The position numbers and the translations under genes were made by a program. Below are positions 1-8,959 of a stretch of 64,000 bases of DNA, piece after piece. Origin of the DNA: Bradyrhizobium sp. SRS-191. Its GTDB lineage: Bacteria; Pseudomonadota; Alphaproteobacteria; Rhizobiales; Xanthobacteraceae. The stretch covers positions 1-64,000 of the forward strand of contig NZ_JANBVS010000012.1 of NCBI RefSeq assembly GCF_024586915.1. The letters run 5' to 3'. Numbering within the stretch: position 1 is the first letter of the stretch; every line of letters starts with the position of its first letter. Below the pieces are notes generated by a model. The model made no database searches. It was not told the origin of the DNA and saw nothing but the letters and a program-made list of their open reading frames with translations.

Positions 1-200
1 TCGGGCTGTCTTGCCCCCATCGCCCGCGCGCGCCGTCAAGCAGCTGACCGCGGACTTGACCTCAGCGTCGAGAGGCCAGGACCACACGACTTCTCCGTCC
101 GTCACGTCTGCGCTCGTCGGGCGCAGCCGTCACGTCCATCGCAGCCCACCTCACGTTCGTGACGACGCGTACGTCCCTCTGCTCGAGGCGGGATGACGAG
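1..200. repeat. Partial copy of a long intergenic repeat (copy 1, cut by window edge)
   Basis: This non-coding stretch aligns by eye with the distal part of the repeat at 42088-42575. Both copies share a CGGGCT...TGCC...CCATC block, then a GTTGAC/CTTGAC block, then CAG-ACCACACG-CTTC-CCGTCCG (ACCACACG at 81-88 and at 42345-42352), and later a block around CGT-CGTGACGA. Both are followed by AT-rich DNA. I recall similar intergenic sequence from Bradyrhizobium genomes, but only from memory. The left end lies outside the window. Confidence 0.6.
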
Positions 201-526
201 AGAAAACCATATTTTCTGTAAAAACGAAAGAACAATATTTTTCGCATCCGGACTGGACAGGGGTCATCAGCTTGGAAGGCCAGTGGAATTGCGCTTCTCC
301 GCGCAAGCCTCACGGAAGGATCTCCGGATGGAGCCGGCACGCGGAGCCGTGAAATTGGAGTTCCTACGCAAACCCCGCCGCTGAGCGGATCGCACTATCG
401 AATGAAAGGCCCAGCTTCGCATCCGCACCTCGTTGGAAACATGACATAGGATCGCAGGCCTCTCGAAAACCGTCCAAAATGTATCTATAAAACGGCGATG
501 AAGAAGGCGCAGGAACGGGGCTGCCC
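201..526 (+). other. AT-rich leader upstream of the first methyltransferase
   Basis: No convincing gene is seen. Bases 205-250 are strikingly AT-rich for this genome and abut the repeat, so this is a likely promoter or boundary region for the gene at 527. A purine-rich AGGAACGGGG stretch just before 527 can serve as its ribosome binding site. Confidence 0.4.
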
Positions 527-1471
527 ATGACGAAGTCGTTGAAGATCGCGATCGCCGAGGGATTGCCGCCCCAAACCCTGTTCCGGCTGCGCTCGATCAA
601 ACGCGCGCTGATGGGACAGCCGCCGCCTGAAGCGCCGCAATCGGCTCCGACGCCCGATCCCGACGCTCAATCCGCCTCCTCGGCCGGCGAGGTTCAGTCG
701 GCCCCGCAGGAAGTGCGGACAAGACAGACGGAAGCCCTGGAGCGCCTCGACGCTCACAAGATCAGCGCGCCCTATCTGTTCTTCGATGTCGACGACGTCC
801 TGATCCTGCCGGCCAAGGAGATCGCGCGCACGCTGACCTTGAGTGTGATGTACATCAACAGCGCCGACGTGAAAGGCGACATCGCCGAATTCGGCACCAT
901 GGGAGGATTCACCGCGCGCACGCTGGCCAATGCGATGGTGTTCGATCCGCGCTACCAGCCCAACCAGCCGCTGCGCAAGTTGCGCCTGTTCGACAGCTTC
1001 GAGGGCCTGCCGGAGATCACGGCACAGGTCGATCTGGAGTCGCAGCACGTAAAATCGGGCACCTGGTCGAGAGGCGGCTGCCGGGTTCTCAGCGCCGCCG
1101 AGTTACGGACCATGGTGGAAGCGATCATTCCGCCGAGCCGGGTGCAGATCTATGAGGGCTGGTTTGCCGATACGGTCAAACAGCTTCCCGACGAGACCCG
1201 CTTCGCGCTGATCCACTTCGATGGTGACCTCTACTCGTCCACCATGGATGCGCTGGCTCCCTGTTTCGAACGCGGCTTCATCTCGAAAGGCGCCGTGCTC
1301 TGCTTCGACGACTGGAACTGCAACGAAGCCGATCCCGAAGCCGGCGAGCGCAAGGCCTGGGCGGACCTCGTCAGCCGCTTCGACATCGTCGCCAGTCACT
1401 CCGGCGACTATTCCATTCAAAGCACGAAGTTCATCATTCATTCCTATCGCGGGATGAAGCCGCGATCCTGA
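527..1471 (+). CDS. TylF/MycF-type O-methyltransferase (paralogue 1)
   Basis: A 314-residue protein of the macrocin-O-methyltransferase (TylF) family, SAM-dependent enzymes that O-methylate sugars in antibiotics and surface glycans. Visible: the SAM-binding loop EFGTMGG at residues 121-127, LRLFDSFEGLPE near 152-163, and the acidic metal-site motifs FDGD (231-234) and DDW (261-263). Residues 32-62 form a Pro/Ala/Ser-rich linker after a short basic N-terminal segment (FRLRSIKRALM). That segment recurs in the paralogue at 2925, so the two arose by duplication. The setting among acyltransferases and glycosyltransferases suggests methylation of a surface polysaccharide. The sugar acceptor cannot be read from sequence. 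Confidence 0.85.
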   Translation: MTKSLKIAIAEGLPPQTLFRLRSIKRALMGQPPPEAPQSAPTPDPDAQSASSAGEVQSAPQEVRTRQTEALERLDAHKISAPYLFFDVDDVLILPAKEIARTLTLSVMYINSADVKGDIAEFGTMGGFTARTLANAMVFDPRYQPNQPLRKLRLFDSFEGLPEITAQVDLESQHVKSGTWSRGGCRVLSAAELRTMVEAIIPPSRVQIYEGWFADTVKQLPDETRFALIHFDGDLYSSTMDALAPCFERGFISKGAVLCFDDWNCNEADPEAGERKAWADLVSRFDIVASHSGDYSIQSTKFIIHSYRGMKPRS

Positions 1472-1489
1472 TGGGACGCATGCCGCCTC

Positions 1490-2653
1490 TCAGGAGTAGG
1501 GTTTCATCATCAGTCCCTGCCCGGTCGGCAGCGCAAGGATCGCAACGCCACGCTCGGCCGCGAAAGCATCGAACGCTTCTTTCTGGGCCTCGTAGCGCAC
1601 GAAGCCATAGTCGTCGAGCAGGATGGGAGCGCCGGGCGACAGCTTGTCCCAGAAATAGTTCGCGGCCGCGATCTCGGGGGCGGCATTGTTCATATCGATC
1701 GAGAGATAGGCAACCTTGCCGATATCAACGCTGGTCAGCGTCTCCGGGACGCTCCCGCGGGTGATCACGACGTCCTTGAACTCCGAGAAATTCCTGACGA
1801 CGTGATCGTAAATGTCCTCGCCGTAGCCGATCCGGAAATGAGGAATGTTGATCAGTTCCTCGTCCGCCAATTGCGTTTCGTCGACGCCTCGGAACGTATC
1901 GAAGAGGAAGAACTTCTTACCGACGCGATTCCAGTCGTAATAGGAGGCAATCGCCGTGCTCAGCAGACCTTTCCAGACGCCGCATTCGACGAAATCACCT
2001 TCGAGCCTGAGGGCGAGGCTTGCACACCACAGCGCCACGTGAACACGCCAATAATAACGATGGTCGATGACAGTTGCCTGGACAGCGCGCTTGTAGGCCG
2101 CGACGAAGCGCGGCTCGCGCATGAAGTCGTGATTGTGGATGACATACGGATCGTTGCGCAGCCCGTCGAAATCGTAGATCGGAACGTAGATGCCATCGCC
2201 CGCCGGCTGCGCCTGCGCCGACTGCGACGATGATTGCTGCGCGGCCGCTCCCCCGCCGGCCGACAGCAATTCGACCTTCCGGCGGAGCCGCACGAGCTCG
2301 TCGCCTTGAGCCCGAAGCGCGGCGGACTCGCGTTGCAGCGTCGTGAGATAGGCCCGGCTGACAGTCTCCGTCGGCTCGCCCTGTTGTGGAACCATGCGGA
2401 ATTTGTTGGCCTCGATGCTGCTCTGAAAAGCAGCTTCCACATGTTGCGCAACGGCGTCGACCATCGCAGGCTTAGGCGTCGCAACCGGCTCGATGCCCCG
2501 AGGATCTGGCTCTGCGCATGGCGCGACCTGGCCGGACGTTAGCCGATCGAGGGTTTCCTTGCGAACCAGCTGCAAGCCCACCGAACGTAACATCTGATTG
2601 GTAGCGTGCTTCCCGGCCGAGATCAGTCCCATCTGCCATCCCCAAGCGATCAT
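1490..2653 (-). CDS. TylF-like methyltransferase with N-terminal coiled-coil extension
   Basis: About 387 residues if started at the ATG at 2651-2653; an ATG at 2630-2632 is also possible. The frame stays open up to 2908, but that part is low-complexity and falls in the divergent promoter region, so I excluded it. The C-terminal half has the SAM loop ECGVWKG (about residues 223-229), FLFDTFRGV and a late LLDDYGF motif, as in TylF-type enzymes. Residues about 105-130 are heptad-like (LRAQGDELVRLRRKVELL), followed by an Ala/Gln/Ser-rich linker. It is clearly more distant from the genes at 527 and 2925 than those two are from each other. It lies between them on the opposite strand, ending 18 bases from the gene at 527. 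Likely role: sugar methylation in surface-glycan synthesis. Confidence 0.75.
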   Translation of the reverse strand: MIAWGWQMGLISAGKHATNQMLRSVGLQLVRKETLDRLTSGQVAPCAEPDPRGIEPVATPKPAMVDAVAQHVEAAFQSSIEANKFRMVPQQGEPTETVSRAYLTTLQRESAALRAQGDELVRLRRKVELLSAGGGAAAQQSSSQSAQAQPAGDGIYVPIYDFDGLRNDPYVIHNHDFMREPRFVAAYKRAVQATVIDHRYYWRVHVALWCASLALRLEGDFVECGVWKGLLSTAIASYYDWNRVGKKFFLFDTFRGVDETQLADEELINIPHFRIGYGEDIYDHVVRNFSEFKDVVITRGSVPETLTSVDIGKVAYLSIDMNNAAPEIAAANYFWDKLSPGAPILLDDYGFVRYEAQKEAFDAFAAERGVAILALPTGQGLMMKPYS

Positions 2654-2924
2654 GCCGCATATCTTGTTTGTGGCAGGTATCTGAAGTCTTGTCCAACGCT
2701 CAGATTGCGTGAATTCCTGGCACCCGCGCAGCGCGAATTGGGCAAACGCTTGCCCGGCCTGGAATGATGCGGTGGCGCCGCGGAATTGCTTGGTTCGCCG
2801 GCAGACCCTCCCCCTTGCACAGCCCTCCCGGGAACGATAAGCGGGTTGACCGGGCCAAACGGCCGAGGCCATTTGTTGAAGGGTCGCATGGCGACTGGGT
2901 TGCACCACGTCGGAGATTTTTCAA
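2654..2924. promoter_or_regulatory. Divergent promoter region between two methyltransferase genes
   Basis: A 271-base gap between divergently read genes. It must carry both promoters unless one reads through. A GGAG about nine bases before 2925 supports that start. I could not pick convincing -35/-10 pairs. Confidence 0.35.
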
Positions 2925-3917
2925 ATGCTCTCCCCTCTGAAGAATGGGCTTGCGAATACACTGTCCCCGGAAGCGCTCTACTGGCTCCGGTCGGTCAAGC
3001 GCGCAATCATGTCCGAGCCCCCATTGCCCTGGCCGTACGGTCTGAACGAGGTGCTCAAAGCAGACGTGACGCCCGCGGCAGATGTGACGCCGGCGATTGC
3101 GATCGCAGCGCCCGCTTTCCATGGCAGCGACGATGGTCGGCCGATCCAGGATATCGCGCTCGAGAGATACAAGGCGAAGCAGCTTCCCTCGCCCGCATCC
3201 TATTACGGCTATGAGGATGTGCTGATCCTGCCCGCCAAGGAAATCGCCAAGGCGCTCACGCTCGCGGTTCAATACATCAACAGCTCTCACGTGAACGGGG
3301 ACGTTGCCGAGTTCGGCACCATGGGCGGCTTCAGCGCAGCGACCCTGGCGATGTCGATGGTATTCGACCTGCAGCGGCAGCCGCTCGGCAAGACCGCCTC
3401 AGGCGAAAATCCGTTCCGCATCTTGCGGCTGTTCGACAGTTTCGAGGGCTTGCCCGAGATCACCTCACCAGTCGATCAGGTTGCACCGCATGTCGTGTCC
3501 GGCGCATGGGCCAAGGGCGGCTGCAAGGTGCTGGCGGCGCCCGAGCTCCGCGAGCGCATTGGCAAGATCCTGCCGCCGCACCGGTTTGAACTCTATGAGG
3601 GATGGTTTGCGGACACCGTCAAGACGCTGCCGGCAGAGACGCGCTTTGCGCTGATCCATTTCGACGGCGATCTCTACCAGTCGACCATGGACGCGCTGGT
3701 GCCGTTGTTCGAGCGCGGCATGGTCTCGACCGGCGCGATCCTCTGCTTCGACGACTGGAATGCCAACCGAGCGATTCCGACCACGGGCGAACGGCAGGCA
3801 TGGAAGGAGCTGATCGACATGTTCGCGATCGAGGCCTCCAGCGGTGGCGACTACTCAGTCGGTGGCACCCGCTTCATCATCCACTCCTATCGCGGCATAC
3901 CGGCAGACCCGGAATAG
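2925..3917 (+). CDS. TylF/MycF-type O-methyltransferase (paralogue 2)
   Basis: A 330-residue close paralogue of the gene at 527. The same order of motifs is present: EDVLILPAKEIAKALTLAV, the SAM loop EFGTMGG (129-135), LRLFDSFEGLPEI, HFDGDLYQSTMDAL, CFDDWN and the C-terminal RFIIHSYRG. The two differ most in the linker after the basic N-terminal segment; here it is rich in Asp, Thr and Ala (residues 40-66). The stop abuts the stop of the acyltransferase on the other strand with no spacer. Two near-identical catalytic domains suggest methylation of two positions or two sugars of one glycan; that is inference. Confidence 0.85.
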   Translation: MLSPLKNGLANTLSPEALYWLRSVKRAIMSEPPLPWPYGLNEVLKADVTPAADVTPAIAIAAPAFHGSDDGRPIQDIALERYKAKQLPSPASYYGYEDVLILPAKEIAKALTLAVQYINSSHVNGDVAEFGTMGGFSAATLAMSMVFDLQRQPLGKTASGENPFRILRLFDSFEGLPEITSPVDQVAPHVVSGAWAKGGCKVLAAPELRERIGKILPPHRFELYEGWFADTVKTLPAETRFALIHFDGDLYQSTMDALVPLFERGMVSTGAILCFDDWNANRAIPTTGERQAWKELIDMFAIEASSGGDYSVGGTRFIIHSYRGIPADPE

Positions 3918-5897
3918 TCATCGCGAAGGTTGGGGCGTGGGGGCGAACAGCTCGTCCAGGACATGCCGCGCCAGATAGACGGACCCGGGGACCGTGAGGT
4001 GTCCCGGATCGAATGCCGTCAACTGCGAGCCGCCGGGGCCGATTCGGCTGAGACAGCCCTCATCGTTGCAGAAGACATCACGGACCGAGATGTAGTCGAC
4101 GCCGAGCTGGCGGGTGAGCGTGCGAAACAGGGCGTCCCGCCCGCGCGTCCATTCGTCGGTTGAGCGGAAGAAGGTCCGCTCCGGCAAGACCTTGCCGGTC
4201 TGCCTGTAGTACTCCAGCACGTTCTGAGACAGGCCGGCGCCCTGCCAGCTCGGCGGCGGCCCGACCACGACGATCCGGCCGATGCCGCTCGCCCGGAGCT
4301 GTTCGACCGTGCGCGGCAGATCCTCCCGCAGTACGGGCTCGGCATGGCCCCAGGTCGCGTCCAGAATGACCACGTCGGGGCGAAGACGGCCTATCCTCAG
4401 CACCACGTCGTCGTTGATGCTCTTGCAGAACGGACGGGCCTCGAGCGTATAGCCGATCAAAGGCGGGCATGCTGATGCCGTGTACTGAGCGACGTCATAG
4501 CCGCGCTCCGCCGAGAAACGAAGCAGGCCAGGATAGAGAGCCGCGCCGTAAGAATCGCCCCAGATCAGCAGCAGCGGCCGGCGCCCCTGACCGGCGCAAT
4601 CGGCACCGAACTCGGATGCCGGCTGCAGAACCAGCAGGCAGCGTCCGCGGCGCCAATGCTCGTTCGTCTCGGAGCCCGACAGCATGAAAGCTCTGATTTC
4701 CGCAGGATAACGGATCGGCAGGCCGCGCGTGCCGGTCGCGATGATGCCGACCGCGCCGGTGGCGACCATGGCGGCGAGCAACGGTCCAACCCGCCATGAG
4801 ATCGGCGCGGGGCCGAACCTGATGGGCCGCTCGATGCAGCGATAGCTAAGCCACGCCAGCACGGCGCTCAGCCCGAGCACCGACAGGAGAGCCCATGAAG
4901 GGGCGGCTCCGCCGAAATGAAGTTTCACATAGGCAATGAGCGGATAGTGCCAGAGATAGAGCGGGTAGCTGATGAGGCCGATGAAGACCAATGGCGGCCT
5001 GTCCAGGCCGCGATGAACCCATGTCCGGCAGGTTAAGATCAGCGCCATGGCCGCCAGCACCGGAACGACGGTGCGAACGCCCGGCCACGGCGATGCTCCG
5101 CTGAAGCCGAAGAAGGCAAGGAGGATGCCGAACATGCCGAGAGCAGCGAGCAGGTTTCCGACTGCGGGGTTGGCATCAAGAACATGACGCCGGGGCGGCC
5201 AGACCGCCAAGAGCGATCCGGCCAGCAGCTCCCAACACCTCGTGGTCGGGGAGTAGAACGCCCAGGCCGCCTTCTCCGCCGGCGTCGCTAGGCAGACCAC
5301 GAGCGAGCCGAGTCCCAACGCCGCGACGATGGCTGCCTTGTGCGACGGCTGTCGGGCAATCAGCACGAAGGCCACCGGCCAGACGATGTAATATTGCTCC
5401 TCGATCCCGAGCGACCACAAATGCAGCAGCGGAAGACGCTCAGCGCCGGGATCGAAATAACCGACGATCTGCTCGTGCAGCATGAAGTTCTCGACGAACG
5501 CTGCGGCCCCCATGATGTTGGAGCCGAGCGCTTCCATCTCCGCAACCGGCAACACGAACCAGGCGATCAGGAAGGTCGCCAGAACGACGGTGATCAGTGA
5601 CGGAAATATTCGCAGGATGCGGCGGGCATAGAACGTCGCGAAACTGAAGCTCTTCTCCGCACACTGCCGGTCGATGATGCCCGTGATCAGATAACCCGAG
5701 ATCACGAAGAACACGTCGACACCCGCAAAGCCGCCGGGAAGCAGTCGCGGGAAGGCATGGTAGACGACGACGGCGATCACGGCGACTGCACGCAATCCAT
5801 CGATATCGGCCCGATAGGCCAAGGCGTGCGACGGGCTGGTCAGCCGCGCCTGGCCGACTGTTGCGGGCCGAAGGTCAACGCTGCCGGCGATCGTCAT
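3918..5897 (-). CDS. Acyltransferase 3 / SGNH fusion protein (OafA/YrhL type), copy A
   Basis: A 659-residue inner-membrane protein. The N-terminal acyltransferase-3 domain (about 25-370) starts with YRADIDGLRAVAV and carries the catalytic-type His in VVYHAFP (H47), followed by many hydrophobic segments. The C-terminal SGNH domain has the nucleophile motif GDSY at 447-450 and the D-x-x-H pair at D630/H633. In this family the membrane domain moves acyl groups across the membrane and the SGNH domain transfers them to periplasmic glycans. It is the last gene of a minus-strand operon; its start overlaps the previous gene's stop by four bases. Same architecture as the protein at 6982. Confidence 0.88.
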   Translation of the reverse strand: MTIAGSVDLRPATVGQARLTSPSHALAYRADIDGLRAVAVIAVVVYHAFPRLLPGGFAGVDVFFVISGYLITGIIDRQCAEKSFSFATFYARRILRIFPSLITVVLATFLIAWFVLPVAEMEALGSNIMGAAAFVENFMLHEQIVGYFDPGAERLPLLHLWSLGIEEQYYIVWPVAFVLIARQPSHKAAIVAALGLGSLVVCLATPAEKAAWAFYSPTTRCWELLAGSLLAVWPPRRHVLDANPAVGNLLAALGMFGILLAFFGFSGASPWPGVRTVVPVLAAMALILTCRTWVHRGLDRPPLVFIGLISYPLYLWHYPLIAYVKLHFGGAAPSWALLSVLGLSAVLAWLSYRCIERPIRFGPAPISWRVGPLLAAMVATGAVGIIATGTRGLPIRYPAEIRAFMLSGSETNEHWRRGRCLLVLQPASEFGADCAGQGRRPLLLIWGDSYGAALYPGLLRFSAERGYDVAQYTASACPPLIGYTLEARPFCKSINDDVVLRIGRLRPDVVILDATWGHAEPVLREDLPRTVEQLRASGIGRIVVVGPPPSWQGAGLSQNVLEYYRQTGKVLPERTFFRSTDEWTRGRDALFRTLTRQLGVDYISVRDVFCNDEGCLSRIGPGGSQLTAFDPGHLTVPGSVYLARHVLDELFAPTPQPSR

Positions 5898-6985
5898 TCG
5901 CCGCGCATCCGCTGAAAGGCCCGCGTCTTTTCCACGGCGGCGACGAGGTCACGGCTGAAATCGGCCGCTCCCCTGCCGTCGAGGTGGCCGCCGCCGTCCC
6001 AGCTGGAATAATCGGTGCGCGCCGGCAGTGCCGTTTCCACGCCGACCGCCTGGGCGATTTCCCGGACCTGGGTCAGGCAGCCGTGATAGTTCGGCACCAG
6101 AGTGAGCACCACGGGCGCTCCGAGCGACTGCACGAAGTCGCGCGCGTTGGCAACGATGTCCGGCGTGGTGTGGCAGTCGGGATCACGCGTCATCTTCACG
6201 CTCGGATTGCCGTCGGCGAGAAAGCGCGGAAAGCCGCGCATGTCCGCCGCGCCCGTCCGGTCGTCGCGATCGAACGACGGAATGGCACCTGCCCGGGGCG
6301 CGGCAAAGACACGGCGGACGTTGCGCGTCGCGTCCTCGAACCGCCAGCGTAGATTGCGCCGGATCACCTCGTAACGGGCGCCGAGGCGGCTGAGCTTCGT
6401 GCTCGGGATCGGACGAGCATCGGCGCCGAAGGAACGGCTGAGATTGCGGTGGAAGAAATTGCCGCCGCCACCCCCGTCATCCGCGTTCACGATCCACAGG
6501 CGCGGATGGAGATGATGCTTGTGGATGACCTGCCGCGCGAACTCGCCGCTGGCGACTCCCAGAAAGGCCATGTTGTAGAATTTAAGCCCGTGGGGCTGTT
6601 CGAGACGTTCGCGAATGACGTTTTCGTCGATTGCAAACGACACCAGCGATGAGCCGAGGATGACGATGTCCGCCTGCCTCGCATGGTCGACCGAGTCGCC
6701 GATGCGATGGAAGAAGAGATCCTGGTCCTGGATCTCGCTGACACGATCGCCGCCGAAATTGCGATACCAGGCGCGGTCGTCCGGCCTGCTGATCGCGCTG
6801 AAATGGTCGCCGCCCTGGGCGACCAGCCAGGCACCGAGGCCACCCAGCATCACAGCCGTCAATCCGAGCAGGCTGACGAGATAGCGGCGTCCTGCGGCGC
6901 CGAGGCCGGCGGTCGCGGCGTCGCTGTGGGTCTCCGTCCGAACCCGACGATCCATGGCAGCCGGGCGCTCGGACGGGACGCTCAT
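5894..6985 (-). CDS. SGNH-like membrane-anchored protein between two acyltransferases
   Basis: A 363-residue protein with one membrane segment (about 35-57) and a presumably periplasmic remainder. I do not recognise it by name. A GSS motif after a beta strand (VILGSS, 108-113) and a D-x-x-x-H arrangement near the C-terminus (D330, H334 in WDGGGHLDGRGA) suggest an SGNH or AlgX/DltD-like fold. A Gly-rich run (DDGGGGGNFFHR) lies near the middle. It overlaps the acyltransferase genes on both sides by four bases (ATGA), so the three products are probably made in fixed proportion. Likely role: partner or hydrolase acting on the acylated glycan (inference). Confidence 0.7.
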   Translation of the reverse strand: MSVPSERPAAMDRRVRTETHSDAATAGLGAAGRRYLVSLLGLTAVMLGGLGAWLVAQGGDHFSAISRPDDRAWYRNFGGDRVSEIQDQDLFFHRIGDSVDHARQADIVILGSSLVSFAIDENVIRERLEQPHGLKFYNMAFLGVASGEFARQVIHKHHLHPRLWIVNADDGGGGGNFFHRNLSRSFGADARPIPSTKLSRLGARYEVIRRNLRWRFEDATRNVRRVFAAPRAGAIPSFDRDDRTGAADMRGFPRFLADGNPSVKMTRDPDCHTTPDIVANARDFVQSLGAPVVLTLVPNYHGCLTQVREIAQAVGVETALPARTDYSSWDGGGHLDGRGAADFSRDLVAAVEKTRAFQRMRGE

Positions 6986-8946
6986 TTGTCGAAGCCCGGC
7001 AACGCCTCCAGGGCCTGCCTGGCAATGAAGATCGAGCCGGGATAGGTCAGATGGCCGTTGTCATAGGCGGTCAGGTCGGCCCCATCCGGTCCGATGCGCG
7101 CAAGGCATCCATCATCGTTGCACATCATCCCGCGCGCCGAGATGTATTGTATGCCGACACGCTGCGCCTGGGCCGCGAGAAATTCATCCAGCGAGCGCGT
7201 CCAATTGTCGTTGGAGCGGAATTTGGTCCGTGCCGGCAGCACCGTGTGCGTTCGGAAGTAATGGTCGAGAATGTTCGCGGGCAGGCTCTCGCCGAGCCAG
7301 GTCGCCGGCGGCCCGAGCAAAGCGATCTTCGGGACATTGAGCTCCTTCAACGCCGCGACGGTTCTGTCGAGCCCGTTGCGAAGGTCGTCCGGACCATAGC
7401 TCCAGGTCGAATAGAACAGCACGAGATCAGGCTTGAGCTCCGCCACCTTCTGCATGACGAAATCGTTGGCGCCCTTGCAGAAGCGCCGCTCCGGATGAAC
7501 GAACCCGATCAATGGCGGACAGGCCGACGCAGTGAACTCCGCCACATCGAAGCCGCGCTCCGCGCCGAAATGAGCCAACCCCGGATAGAGCGATGCCGCA
7601 TAGGAATCACCCCAGACCAGGATCAGCGGATGACGGCCGGTTCCGGCACATTCCGGCGAGAACTCCGCCGCGCTCTGATCCGGCTTCAAGAGGCACTTGT
7701 CCGACCGCCAGAAGCGCGCGGTTTCGCTGCCGTCGAGCATGAAGCCGCGAAGCTCGGCAGGAATCCGCGATGGCAGGCCGTTGGTGCGGTCGGCCGCCAC
7801 GCCGATCACGCCCAGCGCCACCATACCCGTGAGCAGGCCGCCCACCTTGAGCGGCACCAGCCGGCGGCCGAAGCGGATCGGCCGCTCGATGAAGCGGTAG
7901 GTCGCCCAGGCGAGGACCAGGCTCCCTGCGATGATCGCAATCATGACCCACGCCGGCACCGCATCGAGGAACTGGATGCGCGCATAGGCCATCAGCGGGT
8001 AGTGCCACAGATACAGCGGATAGCTGATCAGGCCGACGAAGACGGCCGGCTTCGCGGACAGGATGAAGCGATGCATCAGCGTGCCGCTGGTCGCGATCAG
8101 GGCCGCCGCGCCGAGCACGGGCAGCAGCGTCGCGCCCCCCGGATGCGGCGTGGGGCGGCCGTAGCGCCAGAACGCCAGCGCGATCGCGAGCATCGCAGCC
8201 AGCGCGACGAGCTCGCGGACCAGCGGCGCAGCGACCAGCGGCAGCGGACGGTCATCGGCCCCGCGCCCATTGACCCAGAGCGCCAGGCCCGAGCCGACCA
8301 GCAGCTCCCACGCCCGCGTCACCGGCAAATAGAACGCGTGGTCGGGCGCGCGGGGCTGCACGATGAGGCACGCCACGAACGAGGCCGTCGCCAGGACCAG
8401 CGTGATGGCGAGGCTCCGGCGCCGCCATGAGCCGATCAGCATCAGGAGCAGCGGCCAGACGATGTAGTACTGCTCCTCGATCGCCAGCGACCACAGATGC
8501 AGCAGCGGCTTCTTGTCGGCCGCGAGGTCGAAATAGCCGACCTGCCCGAGCAGGATGAAGTTCTGGATGAAGACCGCGCCGCCCGCGATGTTGGTGCCGA
8601 GCGACTTCAGCTCGCGCGGTGGCAGCACGAACCATCCGATCAGGAACGTAACCAGCACCACCGTGATCAGCGCCGGAAAGATGCGGCGAATCCGGCGCGC
8701 GTAAAAGTCGGCGATGCTGAACGTGCCCAGCAGCATCTGCTTGTGGATGATCCCGGTGATCAGATAGCCGGAGATGACGAAGAAGATGTCGACGCCAAAG
8801 AAGCCGCCCGGGACTGCCGCGGGAAAGGCATGGTAGACGAGAACCGGCAACACGGCCACGGCGCGCAGGCCGTCGATGTCCTGGCGATAGCCGAGCGGCG
8901 TGGCGCGGGTTTCCTGCTGCGAAAGATTGGGCTGAGCGAAGTTCAT
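6982..8946 (-). CDS. Acyltransferase 3 / SGNH fusion protein (OafA/YrhL type), copy B
   Basis: A 654-residue paralogue of the protein at 3918. The acyltransferase-3 domain begins with YRQDIDGLRAVAVLPV and has the catalytic-type His in VLVYHAFP (H39). About ten hydrophobic segments follow, including the shared stretch GLISYPLYLWHYPL. The C-terminal SGNH domain has VWGDSYAASLYPGL and a DNGH motif with D629/H632. Its stop overlaps the start of the SGNH-like gene by four bases. Upstream, only 13 bases separate it from the TIGR04372 remnant. Two acyltransferases in one operon may differ in acyl group or acceptor position. Confidence 0.88.
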   Translation of the reverse strand: MNFAQPNLSQQETRATPLGYRQDIDGLRAVAVLPVLVYHAFPAAVPGGFFGVDIFFVISGYLITGIIHKQMLLGTFSIADFYARRIRRIFPALITVVLVTFLIGWFVLPPRELKSLGTNIAGGAVFIQNFILLGQVGYFDLAADKKPLLHLWSLAIEEQYYIVWPLLLMLIGSWRRRSLAITLVLATASFVACLIVQPRAPDHAFYLPVTRAWELLVGSGLALWVNGRGADDRPLPLVAAPLVRELVALAAMLAIALAFWRYGRPTPHPGGATLLPVLGAAALIATSGTLMHRFILSAKPAVFVGLISYPLYLWHYPLMAYARIQFLDAVPAWVMIAIIAGSLVLAWATYRFIERPIRFGRRLVPLKVGGLLTGMVALGVIGVAADRTNGLPSRIPAELRGFMLDGSETARFWRSDKCLLKPDQSAAEFSPECAGTGRHPLILVWGDSYAASLYPGLAHFGAERGFDVAEFTASACPPLIGFVHPERRFCKGANDFVMQKVAELKPDLVLFYSTWSYGPDDLRNGLDRTVAALKELNVPKIALLGPPATWLGESLPANILDHYFRTHTVLPARTKFRSNDNWTRSLDEFLAAQAQRVGIQYISARGMMCNDDGCLARIGPDGADLTAYDNGHLTYPGSIFIARQALEALPGFDK

Positions 8947-8959
8947 CGGACCGTTCGTT

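Noticed and set aside
2654..2908. N-terminal extension of the minus-strand TylF-like frame to 2908
   Set aside because: The extension is rich in Arg, Gln and Cys, unlike the rest of the protein, and would leave almost no promoter space before the divergent gene at 2925.
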